Assembly: GCA_946478645.1 (NCBI GenBank)
Contig: CAMLCW010000259.1
Coordinates: forward strand, 1 to 7,339
Direction: 5' to 3'
DNA: 7,339 bases
Source of the DNA: an uncultured Variovorax sp.
GTDB taxonomy: Bacteria; Pseudomonadota; Gammaproteobacteria; Burkholderiales; Burkholderiaceae
The notes under the pieces: generated by a model
Told to the model about the DNA's origin: nothing
The model's input: only the letters and a program-made list of their open reading frames with translations
Databases searched by the model: none
Made by a program: the position numbers and the translations under genes
In this document: positions 1 through 6,379 of the stretch, piece by piece
Layout of the letters: the number at the start of each line of letters is the position of its first letter
Position numbering within the stretch: the first letter of the stretch is position 1

Positions 1-1
1 C

Positions 2-1171
2 TCACGCCGAGCCCAGTGGCCCCAGCCTTGCAGCAGCAGGCGTGCTTCCCTGGGCTGTTGGCAGCATTTCGCTGACAGCCATGCACCCGACGATCTGCCC
101 GATGGGCAGCGATGGCGTCTTCAGCATGCGCCGGATATGTTCCAGATGCCGTTGTGCGACCTCACGCGATGCAGGCTTTGCGGCTTGCCTGCTGGGCGAT
201 GGAAAAGGGGCAGACGGCGCACCATGCTGGCTGTTGTTGATGGCCTGCAAGGGTGTCTGCTGCGGAGTGGATTTGCGTGCCGCCCAGAGCTTGAAGACGC
301 CTTCCACGGCCTTCTTGATCAATCCGTAGAGATAGGCGATGGCGTTGTGCACGCCACCTGATTCACAGCGCACGTCCCACTCGGCCAGTACCGCCTGGCG
401 TTGCTCTGGAGGCAAGCCCCTGAGACGCGTCGTGAGGAGCCGTTGCTGATCCTGCGGCAGTTGCCGGAAGCGGGCTGGCACATCTGGCCCCGATCCCTGC
501 ACTTCGGGCTGTGAGCGGTGTGTACGTACTTCTTTTAATACTTCTTTTTCTACAGTACGTACTGCTGTCGCAGATGCCGGAACGGGTTTCGGAATGTCGC
601 CGCTGGCTTCGGGCACGTGGGTATCGCGCAGAGTTGAGCCACCAGGACAGCCTGGATCATGGTCGTCGTCGCGGTGCTGCAAGCGCCTGATCCGCTCTTG
701 CATCGTTGCGGGCAGCTTTTCCAACCGATTCGGATGGCGCATGGCCTCGTCGAGAATGGACTGCGCCAGTTGGCGAATCGTCGCGCTGGCGTGGCCGAGC
801 GCCCGTTCCAGCAGCGGCAGGTAGTCTTCGTCTTCCAGGCAGGCGTCGTCGAACGCGAGCGGCTGATTCCGCACCGCATAGCGGCTGGCCATCGAGAAGC
901 CGGTCATGGGATTGCGGCGGTACTCGACCAAGGCGATCCAGGTGGACAGCCGCAGGCACAGCACGGCCCTGGACACGGTCTCAAGGGCAGCCCGCTTGCT
1001 GCCCGGTGCGCTGGGCAAGTATTTGCGTAGTGCGTCGTAGCTGAGGACCACGGTGCCGTCGCTGCTGGCCAGCGCACGGAAAGTCAGCCAGGCGTTGCGC
1101 TCCAGCGGCGTCAGCCGCTCATCGAGCAACAGGGCTTTCGGGGTGATGATGTTTGAAGTTTGGTGTGACAT
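2..1171 (-). CDS. STY4528-family island replication protein
   Basis: This is a 389-residue protein matching, from memory, the STY4528 family ('pathogenicity island replication protein') found in the conserved backbone of SPI-7, PAGI-2 and ICEclc-type elements. Family hallmarks visible are the N-terminal block with PKALLLDERLTPLERNAW (residues 11-28), a winged-helix-like stretch through ETVSRAVLCLRLSTWIALV (64-82), and the YLPLLERALGHASATIRQLA block (117-136). A charged linker (about 165-230) follows. The C-terminal block FRQLPQDQQ...AVLAEWDVRC...AYLYGLIKKA (235-288) is also typical. The stop lies at the window edge, so the gene is complete. I chose the ATG at 1171 because AGGAG sits 7 nt upstream; a TTG at 1198 would add nine residues but has no such support. 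The exact biochemical role is not established to my knowledge; replication is inferred from the family name, the wing-helix look and context. Its upstream partners (ParA, DnaB, ParB, DUF2857) are missing here. Base composition is visibly less GC-rich than the genes from 1643 onward. Confidence 0.88.
   Translation of the reverse strand: MSHQTSNIITPKALLLDERLTPLERNAWLTFRALASSDGTVVLSYDALRKYLPSAPGSKRAALETVSRAVLCLRLSTWIALVEYRRNPMTGFSMASRYAVRNQPLAFDDACLEDEDYLPLLERALGHASATIRQLAQSILDEAMRHPNRLEKLPATMQERIRRLQHRDDDHDPGCPGGSTLRDTHVPEASGDIPKPVPASATAVRTVEKEVLKEVRTHRSQPEVQGSGPDVPARFRQLPQDQQRLLTTRLRGLPPEQRQAVLAEWDVRCESGGVHNAIAYLYGLIKKAVEGVFKLWAARKSTPQQTPLQAINNSQHGAPSAPFPSPSRQAAKPASREVAQRHLEHIRRMLKTPSLPIGQIVGCMAVSEMLPTAQGSTPAAARLGPLGSA
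522..564. promoter_or_regulatory. Palindrome-flanked AT-rich element inside STY4528 gene
   Basis: Two copies of the palindrome GTACGTAC (522-529 and 555-562) lie 33 bp apart, a whole number of codons and about three helical turns. The second is the core of a perfect 12-bp palindrome, CAGTACGTACTG (553-564). Between them is a pyrimidine-rich direct repeat, TACTTCTTTT (527-536 and 539-548, 12-bp period). Of bases 530-552, 19 of 23 are A or T, in otherwise GC-rich DNA. In the protein this reads VRT-VEKEVLKE-VRT in the variable linker (residues 204-217). The arrangement recalls an origin or operator embedded in a replication gene, like the lambda origin within gene O. That function is inference; the repeats are directly seen. 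Confidence 0.4.
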
Positions 1172-1178
1172 GGTGAGG

Positions 1179-1183
1179 CTCCT
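1179..1183 (-). promoter_or_regulatory. Shine-Dalgarno site of STY4528 gene
   Basis: On the minus strand AGGAG lies 7 nt before the ATG at 1171. This decides the start codon in favour of that ATG over the in-frame TTG at 1198, which lies upstream of the ribosome site itself. Confidence 0.75.
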
Positions 1184-1488
1184 ATCGGTATCGGCCAACT
1201 GGCCAAAGGAGCCGTCATCTCACCCTGGCATCACCGCTGCCGCAGCCAACAATCCGAACTGCGCGCCTCCCGTTTTTTCGGGCTGAAGCAGGGCGCAACA
1301 TCCTTGGTGTTCCGGGTCAGGAGGTGGGAAAAAGAAGCTGTTGCACGCATTGGATGTTGGCGGACGTTGATGGCCGGGCTCACTGCCTCTGATCAGGTTG
1401 TCCGCTGACACATCGCATCGGTAACGTGAGAGCGAGAGGCGTCCATGGAGGGCCATCCGCCGCTATCAAGGGACACGCTTGGCTTTTG

Positions 1489-1508
1489 GGTCCAAGAATA
1501 GGTCCAAG
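1489..1508. repeat. Tandem direct repeat GGTCCAAG
   Basis: Two exact copies of GGTCCAAG (1489-1496 and 1501-1508) are separated by the 4-bp spacer AATA, a 12-bp period. Short tandem heptamers or octamers of this kind are common beside the attachment site of tyrosine-integrase islands, where they may be integrase arm-binding sites. No integrase gene is in the window, so that role is inference. Confidence 0.6.
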
Positions 1509-1510
1509 CG

Positions 1511-1547
1511 CATTGATGGGGTTTCAAAAATCCATTGAAAATCAATG
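1511..1547. repeat. Nested inverted repeat at island/core junction
   Basis: The outer arms CATTGAT (1511-1517) and ATCAATG (1541-1547) are exact inverted copies. The inner arms TTTCAA (1522-1527) and TTGAAA (1535-1540) are also exact. The left arms are separated by GGGG and the apical loop is 7 nt. Together they form an interrupted, AT-rich dyad 37 bp long. It could be an attachment-site core, an operator, or a hairpin in the leader of the gene at 1643. There is no T-tract, so it does not look like a terminator. Confidence 0.55.
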
Positions 1548-1642
1548 TAATACAGCGGAAACGCTACTTCTGCATCGGCAAATAGCGAAACCCGCGTGCT
1601 TCGCCGATACTCCGGCGCAAAGATCCGGGGGTTGAGGAACAC

Positions 1643-2104
1643 ATGTCCATCCAGAACCTGAGCCGCGCCATTGCGGACAACAACAGCAACGACGCCTTTG
1701 CGCTCACGCTCAACGTGCAACAGTGGGAGACGCTGGGGGGCTACCTACAGCCGATCGACACCGCGGTCGGCGACATCCTGATCGAACAGGGCACGCACGA
1801 CCGCTCGGTGTACTTCGTCGAGAGCGGCGCGATCAGCGTGCACCGCGTGAGCAGCAAGGAGCAGATGAAGCTCGCCGTGCTCATGGCCGGCGCGGTCGTG
1901 GGCGAGGGCTCGTTCTTCTCGCGCGAGCCGCATCCGGCCAACGTGGTGGTCACCGGCGCGGGGCGCGTCTGGCGCCTCACCGCGATCCGCTTCGCCGAGA
2001 TGTCGAACCGCCAGCCCAACCTGGCGCTCGAGATCACGATGGGCTTCGGTGCGGTGATCGCCAAGCGCATGGCGCACCGGTCCAGGCGTGTCGCGGTGAC
2101 CTGA
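1643..2104 (+). CDS. Stand-alone cyclic nucleotide-binding-fold protein
   Basis: This 153-residue protein has a Crp-like beta-roll. The fold is seen in GDILIEQGTHDRSVYFVESGAISVH (residues 43-67) and the cassette-like GEGSFFSREPHPANVVV (87-103). No helix-turn-helix follows the roll, whereas Crp/Fnr regulators run to about 210-240 residues. It should therefore be a cytoplasmic sensor or partner protein rather than a DNA-binding regulator. The cassette keeps the glycine-glutamate pair (G87, E88). Lined up without gaps against E. coli Crp, the phosphate-contacting Arg82-Ser83 pair becomes Pro98-Ala99, so cAMP or cGMP binding is doubtful. GAGGA lies just before the ATG, with short spacing. It converges on the kefB-type antiporter, with stop codons 21 bp apart. 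The ligand and partner cannot be told from sequence; the fold assignment is solid. Confidence 0.85.
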   Translation: MSIQNLSRAIADNNSNDAFALTLNVQQWETLGGYLQPIDTAVGDILIEQGTHDRSVYFVESGAISVHRVSSKEQMKLAVLMAGAVVGEGSFFSREPHPANVVVTGAGRVWRLTAIRFAEMSNRQPNLALEITMGFGAVIAKRMAHRSRRVAVT

Positions 2105-2125
2105 GCCGGCCACCGTCCCGGCGTC

Positions 2126-4108
2126 TCAGCCCTTCTGCAGCCGCTCGATCGCCACCGCGAGCGCGGCCGGCTTGCCCGAGAGCACCAGGGTGTCGCCGTC
2201 CACGAGCACCGTGTCGCCGTTCACCGCCTTGGCGTGGCCATGGCGGCGCAGGGTCGCGACGCGCACGCCGAGCGTGTCGAGCGCCAGGTGCGCGAGCGAC
2301 TGGCCGATGGCGCGCGCGCCCGGGTTCAGCGTGAAGGTGTTGAGCCGCTCGTGCTCGATCTCGTCGGCGTTGTCGTCGTCGGCACCGTGGAAGTAGCCGC
2401 GCAGCAGGTTGTAGCGTGCATCGCGCTGGTCCTGCACCACGCGGATCACGCGCCGCATCGGCACGCCGACCAGCGCGAGCGCGTGGCTCGCGAGCATCAG
2501 CGAACCCTCGATGGCCTCGGGCACCACCTCGGTCGCGCCCGCGGCCCGCAGTTTCTCGAGGTCGAGGTCGTCCTGCGTGCGCACGATCACCGGCACCTGC
2601 GGCGCATGGGCGCGCGTGTTGGCCAGCACCTTCATCGCGCCGGGCACGTCGAGGTAGGTCACGACCACGGCACTCGCGCGCGCCAGGCCCGCGGCCATCA
2701 GCGCCTGCAGGCGCGCGGCATCGCCGAACACCACCGAATCGCCGGCGGCGGCGGCCTGGCGCACGCGGTCGGGGTCGAGGTCGAGCGCCATGTAGGGAAT
2801 GCCTTCGCGCTCGAGGATGCGCGCGAGGTTCTGGCCGCAGCGTCCGTAGCCGCAGATGATCACGTGCTGCGCGGTGTTGATGGTCTTGCGCGCGATCGTG
2901 GTCATCTGCAGCGACTGCTGCAGCCAGTCGCTCGCCACCAGCTTGCGCACGATCGCATTGGTGTACATCACGATGAAGGGCGTCGCGAGCATCGAAAGCA
3001 CCATCGAGGCCAGCACCGGATGCGCGAGCCATTCGGGCAGCAGCGCGCGGTCCTGCGCCAGCGCCAGCAGCACGAAGCCGAACTCGCCGGCCTGCGCGAG
3101 GTAGAGGCCGGTGCGCAGCGACACCCCGGCCGTCGCGCCGAGCAGCCGCGCCAGCAAGGTCACCAGCGCGAGCTTGAACGCCAGCGGCAGCACCAGCAGC
3201 AGCGCCACCAGGGCCCAGCGCTCGACCACGATGTGCCAGTCGAGCGTCATGCCCACCGTGATGAAGAAAAGCCCGAGCAGCACGTCGTGGAACGGCCGGA
3301 TGTCGGTCTCGACCTGGTGCTTGTATTCGGTTTCCGACACCAGCATGCCCGCGATGAAGGCGCCGAGCGCCAGGCTCAGGCCGGCCAGTTCCGTGAGCCA
3401 GGCGAGCCCGAGCGTGATCAGCAGCACGTTCAGGATGAAGAGCTCCTCGCTGCGCCGCCGCGCCACCAGCGTGAGCCACCAGCGCATGACGCGCGGCCCC
3501 CCGTAGAGCAGCACGCCGATCAGCAGCACCGCCTTGACCAGCGCGAAGCCGAGGGCGGTGGCCAGCGTCTCGGGCGGCGCGCCCAGCGCCGGAATCAGCA
3601 CCAGCAGCGGCACCACGGCCAGGTCCTGGAACAGCAGCACGCCCATGACGCGCCGGCCGTGCTCGCTTTCGAGCTCGAGCCGCTCGGCCATCAGCTTGAC
3701 CACGATCGCCGTGCTGCTCATCGTCAGCGCGCCCGACAGCGCCAGTGCGGTCTGCCAGCCGAGCTGCCACGCCGCCGGCAGCCATGAGGCGATCAGCAGC
3801 GCCCCGGCCGTGGCCAACGCCATCGTCAGCAGCACCTGCAGCAGCCCCAGGCCGAACACATGCTTGCGCATCGCGCGCAGCTTGGGCAGGCTGAACTCCA
3901 GCCCGATCACAAACATCAGGAACACCACGCCGAACTCGCCGAGATGCCGGATGCCTTCGGAGTTCTGCGCCAATGCCAGCGCGTGCGGCCCGATCAGCAC
4001 GCCGGCCGACAGGTAGCCGAGCATCGGCGGCAGTTTGAGCGAACGGCAGGCCACCACGCCGATCACTGCGGCAAGCAGGTACAACAGCGTGAGGTCGAAG
4101 GAAGACAT
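2126..4108 (-). CDS. kefB: KefB-type CPA2 cation:proton antiporter
   Basis: This is a 660-residue inner-membrane protein of the monovalent cation:proton antiporter-2 family. The N-terminal part (about 1-390) is a chain of hydrophobic segments carrying family signatures: SSTAIV (131-136), FQDLAVVPLL (160-169), with the ion-path aspartate D162 inferred from homologues, LALGAFIAGM (246-255) and GEFGFV (341-346). A cytoplasmic TrkA-N/RCK Rossmann domain starts at about 415, with the dinucleotide loop GYGRCG (420-425) and an acidic end of the second strand (D443, D445). A TrkA-C domain lies at about 588-658. E. coli KefB and KefC are near 600-620 residues and lack that last domain, so this belongs to the longer branch; the symbol is by family usage and the transported ion (K+ or Na+) is unproven. 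It is transcribed away from kdsD across a 66-bp gap. No clear Shine-Dalgarno precedes its ATG. Confidence 0.93.
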   Translation of the reverse strand: MSSFDLTLLYLLAAVIGVVACRSLKLPPMLGYLSAGVLIGPHALALAQNSEGIRHLGEFGVVFLMFVIGLEFSLPKLRAMRKHVFGLGLLQVLLTMALATAGALLIASWLPAAWQLGWQTALALSGALTMSSTAIVVKLMAERLELESEHGRRVMGVLLFQDLAVVPLLVLIPALGAPPETLATALGFALVKAVLLIGVLLYGGPRVMRWWLTLVARRRSEELFILNVLLITLGLAWLTELAGLSLALGAFIAGMLVSETEYKHQVETDIRPFHDVLLGLFFITVGMTLDWHIVVERWALVALLLVLPLAFKLALVTLLARLLGATAGVSLRTGLYLAQAGEFGFVLLALAQDRALLPEWLAHPVLASMVLSMLATPFIVMYTNAIVRKLVASDWLQQSLQMTTIARKTINTAQHVIICGYGRCGQNLARILEREGIPYMALDLDPDRVRQAAAAGDSVVFGDAARLQALMAAGLARASAVVVTYLDVPGAMKVLANTRAHAPQVPVIVRTQDDLDLEKLRAAGATEVVPEAIEGSLMLASHALALVGVPMRRVIRVVQDQRDARYNLLRGYFHGADDDNADEIEHERLNTFTLNPGARAIGQSLAHLALDTLGVRVATLRRHGHAKAVNGDTVLVDGDTLVLSGKPAALAVAIERLQKG

Positions 4109-4174
4109 GACTGGATGCTAGTCGAATGGGCTACAGCAATATCTGTGTCCTGCGCCCACCCGTAAAATCCGGCG
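4109..4174. promoter_or_regulatory. Divergent kefB-kdsD promoter region
   Basis: These 66 bp must carry the start signals of both divergent genes unless kefB is read from further away. On the plus strand TAAAAT (4163-4168) is a good -10 hexamer whose last base is 7 nt from the A of the kdsD ATG, so transcription could begin at the start codon. No good -35 is seen. On the minus strand TAGCAT ends 6 nt before the kefB ATG, a weaker version of the same layout. Neither gene has a recognisable ribosome site. Promoter activity is inferred. Confidence 0.45.
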
Positions 4175-5173
4175 ATGAGTTCCGCTCCCCTGCTTCCCGC
4201 GGTCAACGCCGATGCCGTGCTCGCACGGGCGCGCGCCACCTTCGACATCGAATCCGAGGCCGTGAGCGGCCTCAAGTCGCGCGTCGGGCCGAGCTTCGTC
4301 GAAGCCGTGCGCAAGATCCTCGAGGTGCGCGGGCGCGTGGTCGTCATGGGCATGGGCAAGAGCGGGCACGTGGGGCGCAAGATCGCCGCCACCCTCGCCT
4401 CCACGGGCACGCCCGCGATGTTCGTGCACCCGGCCGAGGCCAGCCACGGCGACCTCGGCATGATCAAGCCGGTCGACCTGGTGCTGGCCATTTCCAACAG
4501 CGGCGAGGTCGACGAACTCACCGTGATCCTGCCGGTGGTCAAGCGCCAGGGCGTGCCGCTGATCGCCATCACCGGCCGCCTCGAATCCACCCTCGCGCGC
4601 CATGCCGACATCGCGATCGACGCCGGCGTGGCCAAGGAAGCCTGCCCGCTCAACCTCGCGCCGACGGCAAGCACCACGGCCCAGATGGCCATGGGCGATG
4701 CGCTGGCCGTGGCGCTGCTCGACGCACGCGGCTTCGGTTCCGAAGACTTCGCGCGTTCGCATCCGGGCGGCGCGCTCGGCCGAAAGCTGCTCACCCATGT
4801 GAGCGACGTCATGCGCTCGGGCGACGATGTGCCGCGCGTGCCGCCCACGGCCACCCTCAGCGAGCTGATGCGCGAGATGAGCGCCAAGGGACTGGGCGCG
4901 ACCGCGGTGGTCGATGCAAACGGCCGTGCCATCGGCATCTTCACCGACGGCGACCTGCGCCGCCAGGTCGAGACCGGCGGCGACCTGCGCGGCCTCACCG
5001 CGGCCGACGTGATGCACCCCGGCCCGCGCACGCTGCGTGCCGACGCGCTCGCCGCCGAGGCGGCCGAACTGATGGAGGAGCACCGCATCACCAGCGTGCT
5101 CATCGTCGATCCGTCGGGGCTCCTGATCGGCGCGCTCAGCATCAACGACCTGATGCGCGCGAAGGTCATCTGA
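4175..5173 (+). CDS. kdsD: Arabinose-5-phosphate isomerase KdsD
   Basis: This 332-residue cytoplasmic enzyme interconverts ribulose 5-phosphate and arabinose 5-phosphate, the first step towards Kdo of the LPS inner core. An SIS sugar-isomerase domain covers about 40-180, with GMGKSGHVGRKIAATLASTG (59-78) and SNSGE (107-111). Two CBS domains follow (about 210-270 and 276-332). The E. coli KdsD catalytic residues K59, E111, E152 and H193 correspond at a constant offset to K62, E114, E155 and H196 here, so the enzyme should be active. Length fits the family (E. coli 328). The start fits the family N-terminus but lacks a clear ribosome site; a -10-like TAAAAT lies just upstream. The stop codon shares a base with the kdsC start (TGATG), which points to coupled translation. 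KpsF and GutQ are close paralogues, but the kdsC-lptC context favours KdsD. Confidence 0.96.
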   Translation: MSSAPLLPAVNADAVLARARATFDIESEAVSGLKSRVGPSFVEAVRKILEVRGRVVVMGMGKSGHVGRKIAATLASTGTPAMFVHPAEASHGDLGMIKPVDLVLAISNSGEVDELTVILPVVKRQGVPLIAITGRLESTLARHADIAIDAGVAKEACPLNLAPTASTTAQMAMGDALAVALLDARGFGSEDFARSHPGGALGRKLLTHVSDVMRSGDDVPRVPPTATLSELMREMSAKGLGATAVVDANGRAIGIFTDGDLRRQVETGGDLRGLTAADVMHPGPRTLRADALAAEAAELMEEHRITSVLIVDPSGLLIGALSINDLMRAKVI

Positions 5174-5721
5174 TGCCGATCGACTTCCAGCCCGAGACCT
5201 TGCTTGCCGCGCAGGACGTGCGCATCGCGTTTTTCGACATCGACGGCGTGCTGACCGACGGCGGCGTCTATTTCACCGAGCACGGCGAAACCCTCAAGCG
5301 CTTCAGCATCCTCGACGGCTACGGCCTCAAGCTGCTGCGCATGGCCGGCATCACGCCCGCGGTCATCACCGGGCGCGACTCCAAGCCGCTGCGCGTGCGG
5401 CTCGAGGCGCTCGGCATCGAGCACGTGCGCTACGGCACCGAAGACAAGCTGCCCGCGGCCGAAGCCATGCTCGCCCAGCTGGGCTTCGACTGGGCGCAGG
5501 CCGCGGCCATCGGCGACGACTGGCCCGACCTGCCGGTGCTCGCGCGCGCCGGCTTCGCGGCGGCACCGGCCAACGCGCACGCCGAGGTCCGCCACACCGC
5601 GAACTACGTCACGCGCGCGCGCGGCGGCGAAGGTGCGGCGCGCGAATTCTGCGACCTGCTGCTGACCGCTTGCGGCCAGTACCGGCGCCTGCTCGACGCC
5701 GCGCGGGGCCCGGCACCATGA
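5173..5721 (+). CDS. kdsC: Kdo-8-phosphate phosphatase KdsC
   Basis: This 182-residue HAD-superfamily phosphatase removes the phosphate from 3-deoxy-D-manno-octulosonate 8-phosphate, giving free Kdo for activation and transfer to lipid A. It is the small, capless C0 type, which works as a tetramer in known members. HAD motif I is FDIDGVLTDG (21-30) with nucleophile D22 and acid/base D24. Motif II is ITGR (65-68, T66). The motif III lysine is probably K92, and motif IV is GDDWPD (114-119). The conserved tail GGEGAAREFCDLLL (151-164) is also present. The ATG overlaps the kdsD stop by one base, and the stop overlaps the lptC start by four (ATGA), so it should be made only as part of this operon. 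Nothing is broken or unusual. Confidence 0.96.
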   Translation: MPIDFQPETLLAAQDVRIAFFDIDGVLTDGGVYFTEHGETLKRFSILDGYGLKLLRMAGITPAVITGRDSKPLRVRLEALGIEHVRYGTEDKLPAAEAMLAQLGFDWAQAAAIGDDWPDLPVLARAGFAAAPANAHAEVRHTANYVTRARGGEGAAREFCDLLLTACGQYRRLLDAARGPAP

Positions 5722-6356
5722 AACGGGCCTGGGACCTGCTGCGCGACGGGCTCGACCGCGCCACCATCTACCTGCCGATCATCCTGACCGCCGCCGTCGC
5801 GCTCGGCACCTACTGGCTGGTGCGCAATGCGCCCAAGCTGCTCGAGCCCACCGCCAAGGTCGCGCCCACGCACGAGCCCGACTACTTCATGCGCGGCTTC
5901 GTGATCAAGAACTACCTGCCCAACGGCGACCTGCGCAGCGAGCTCCACGGCAAGGAAGGCCGGCACTACCCCGACACCGACACCATCGAGGTCGACGAGC
6001 TGCGCCTGCGCTCGGTCTCGCCGCAGGGCTTCACTACGCGCGCCACCGCCAATCGCGGGCTGTCGAATTCCGACGCGAGCGAGATCCAGTTGTTCGGCAA
6101 TGCGATCGTCATTCGCGACCCGGCCGTGCAGCCCAACGGCAAGACCACGCCGCGGCTCGAGTTCCGCGGCGAGTTCCTGCATGCATACCTCGACACCGAG
6201 CGGGTCACCTCGAACAAGCCCGTCACGCTGATCCGCGGCACCGATCGGTTCACCGCCGACAACCTCGACTACGACAACCTCAGCGGCGTCGCCAACCTGA
6301 CCGGCCGCGTGCACGGCGTGCTCGTGCCCTCGGCGGCCAAGGGCAAGGCGCGCTGA
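5718..6356 (+). CDS. lptC: LPS export protein LptC
   Basis: This 212-residue bitopic inner-membrane protein takes LPS from the LptB2FG extractor and passes it to periplasmic LptA. One membrane segment is seen near the N-terminus (about 17-35, IYLPIILTAAVALGTYWLV), preceded by a basic, charged cytoplasmic start. A periplasmic beta-jellyroll follows: the LptC-like stretch YFMRGFVIKNYLPNGDLRSELHGKEGRHYPDTDTIEV runs from 56 to 92, and GTDRFTADNLDYDNLSGVANLTGRV (174-198) is the familiar end repeat. The start is the ATG within ATGA at the kdsC stop; an in-frame ATG 48 bases upstream lies inside kdsC and would place charged residues before the anchor, so I reject it. Unlike many relatives, lptA and lptB do not follow; an SDR gene begins 23 bp later. 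Confidence 0.93.
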   Translation: MKRAWDLLRDGLDRATIYLPIILTAAVALGTYWLVRNAPKLLEPTAKVAPTHEPDYFMRGFVIKNYLPNGDLRSELHGKEGRHYPDTDTIEVDELRLRSVSPQGFTTRATANRGLSNSDASEIQLFGNAIVIRDPAVQPNGKTTPRLEFRGEFLHAYLDTERVTSNKPVTLIRGTDRFTADNLDYDNLSGVANLTGRVHGVLVPSAAKGKAR

Positions 6357-6379
6357 ACGAGGCCGGCGCCGAAGGCATC

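Larger units (their letters stand above)
1172..1642. other. Island edge / junction, no convincing gene
   Basis: This 471-bp gap separates the leftward island gene from the rightward core-like gene at 1643. The only open frames (78 aa on minus, 1220-1456; 69 aa on plus, 1426-1635) have no ribosome site that I can see and low-complexity, unfamiliar sequence, so I do not call them. Contents that can be seen are the leader of the STY4528 gene, a small CCCG-T6-CGGG hairpin-like element (1269-1282), an 8-bp palindrome CTGATCAG (1389-1396), a tandem GGTCCAAG pair (1489-1508) and a nested inverted repeat (1511-1547). A possible leader hairpin lies before the 1643 gene (GCGAA 1585-1589 with TTCGC 1600-1604). 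No tRNA gene is recognisable. The switch from accessory to core DNA probably falls at about 1480-1560, judged from the repeats and composition. Confidence 0.6.

Noticed and set aside
1269..1282. CCCG-T6-CGGG inverted repeat as a terminator
   Set aside because: The stem is only 4 bp and the T-run is in the loop rather than after the stem, so it does not have terminator architecture.
1220..1456. 78-aa open frame on the minus strand upstream of the STY4528 gene
   Set aside because: No ribosome site before the ATG, low-complexity composition (Phe and Pro runs) and no recognisable domain. It may be leader DNA conserved among islands, but I cannot support it as a gene.
1426..1635. 69-aa open frame on the plus strand across the junction
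   Set aside because: It runs through the direct and inverted repeats, has no ribosome site and no family resemblance, and is likely a chance frame in the gap.
1548..1642. A sigma-70 promoter for the 1643 gene or a tRNA att target
   Set aside because: TAATAC at 1548-1553 has no acceptable -35 at 16-18 bp, and no cloverleaf or tRNA 3' end could be built from this stretch.
2034..3785. 583-aa minus and 517-aa plus (2234-3787) open frames over the antiporter gene
   Set aside because: Arg/Ala/Gly- or His/Gln/Arg-rich translations with no domains. They are high-GC shadows of the kefB-type gene, whose own frame carries all the membrane and TrkA motifs.
4063..5595. 510-aa minus open frame over kdsD-kdsC, and the 531-aa plus frame 4126-5721
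   Set aside because: The minus frame is a shadow. The plus frame only becomes meaningful from 5173, where the genuine KdsC begins; the part before is out of frame with kdsD and is not a fusion.
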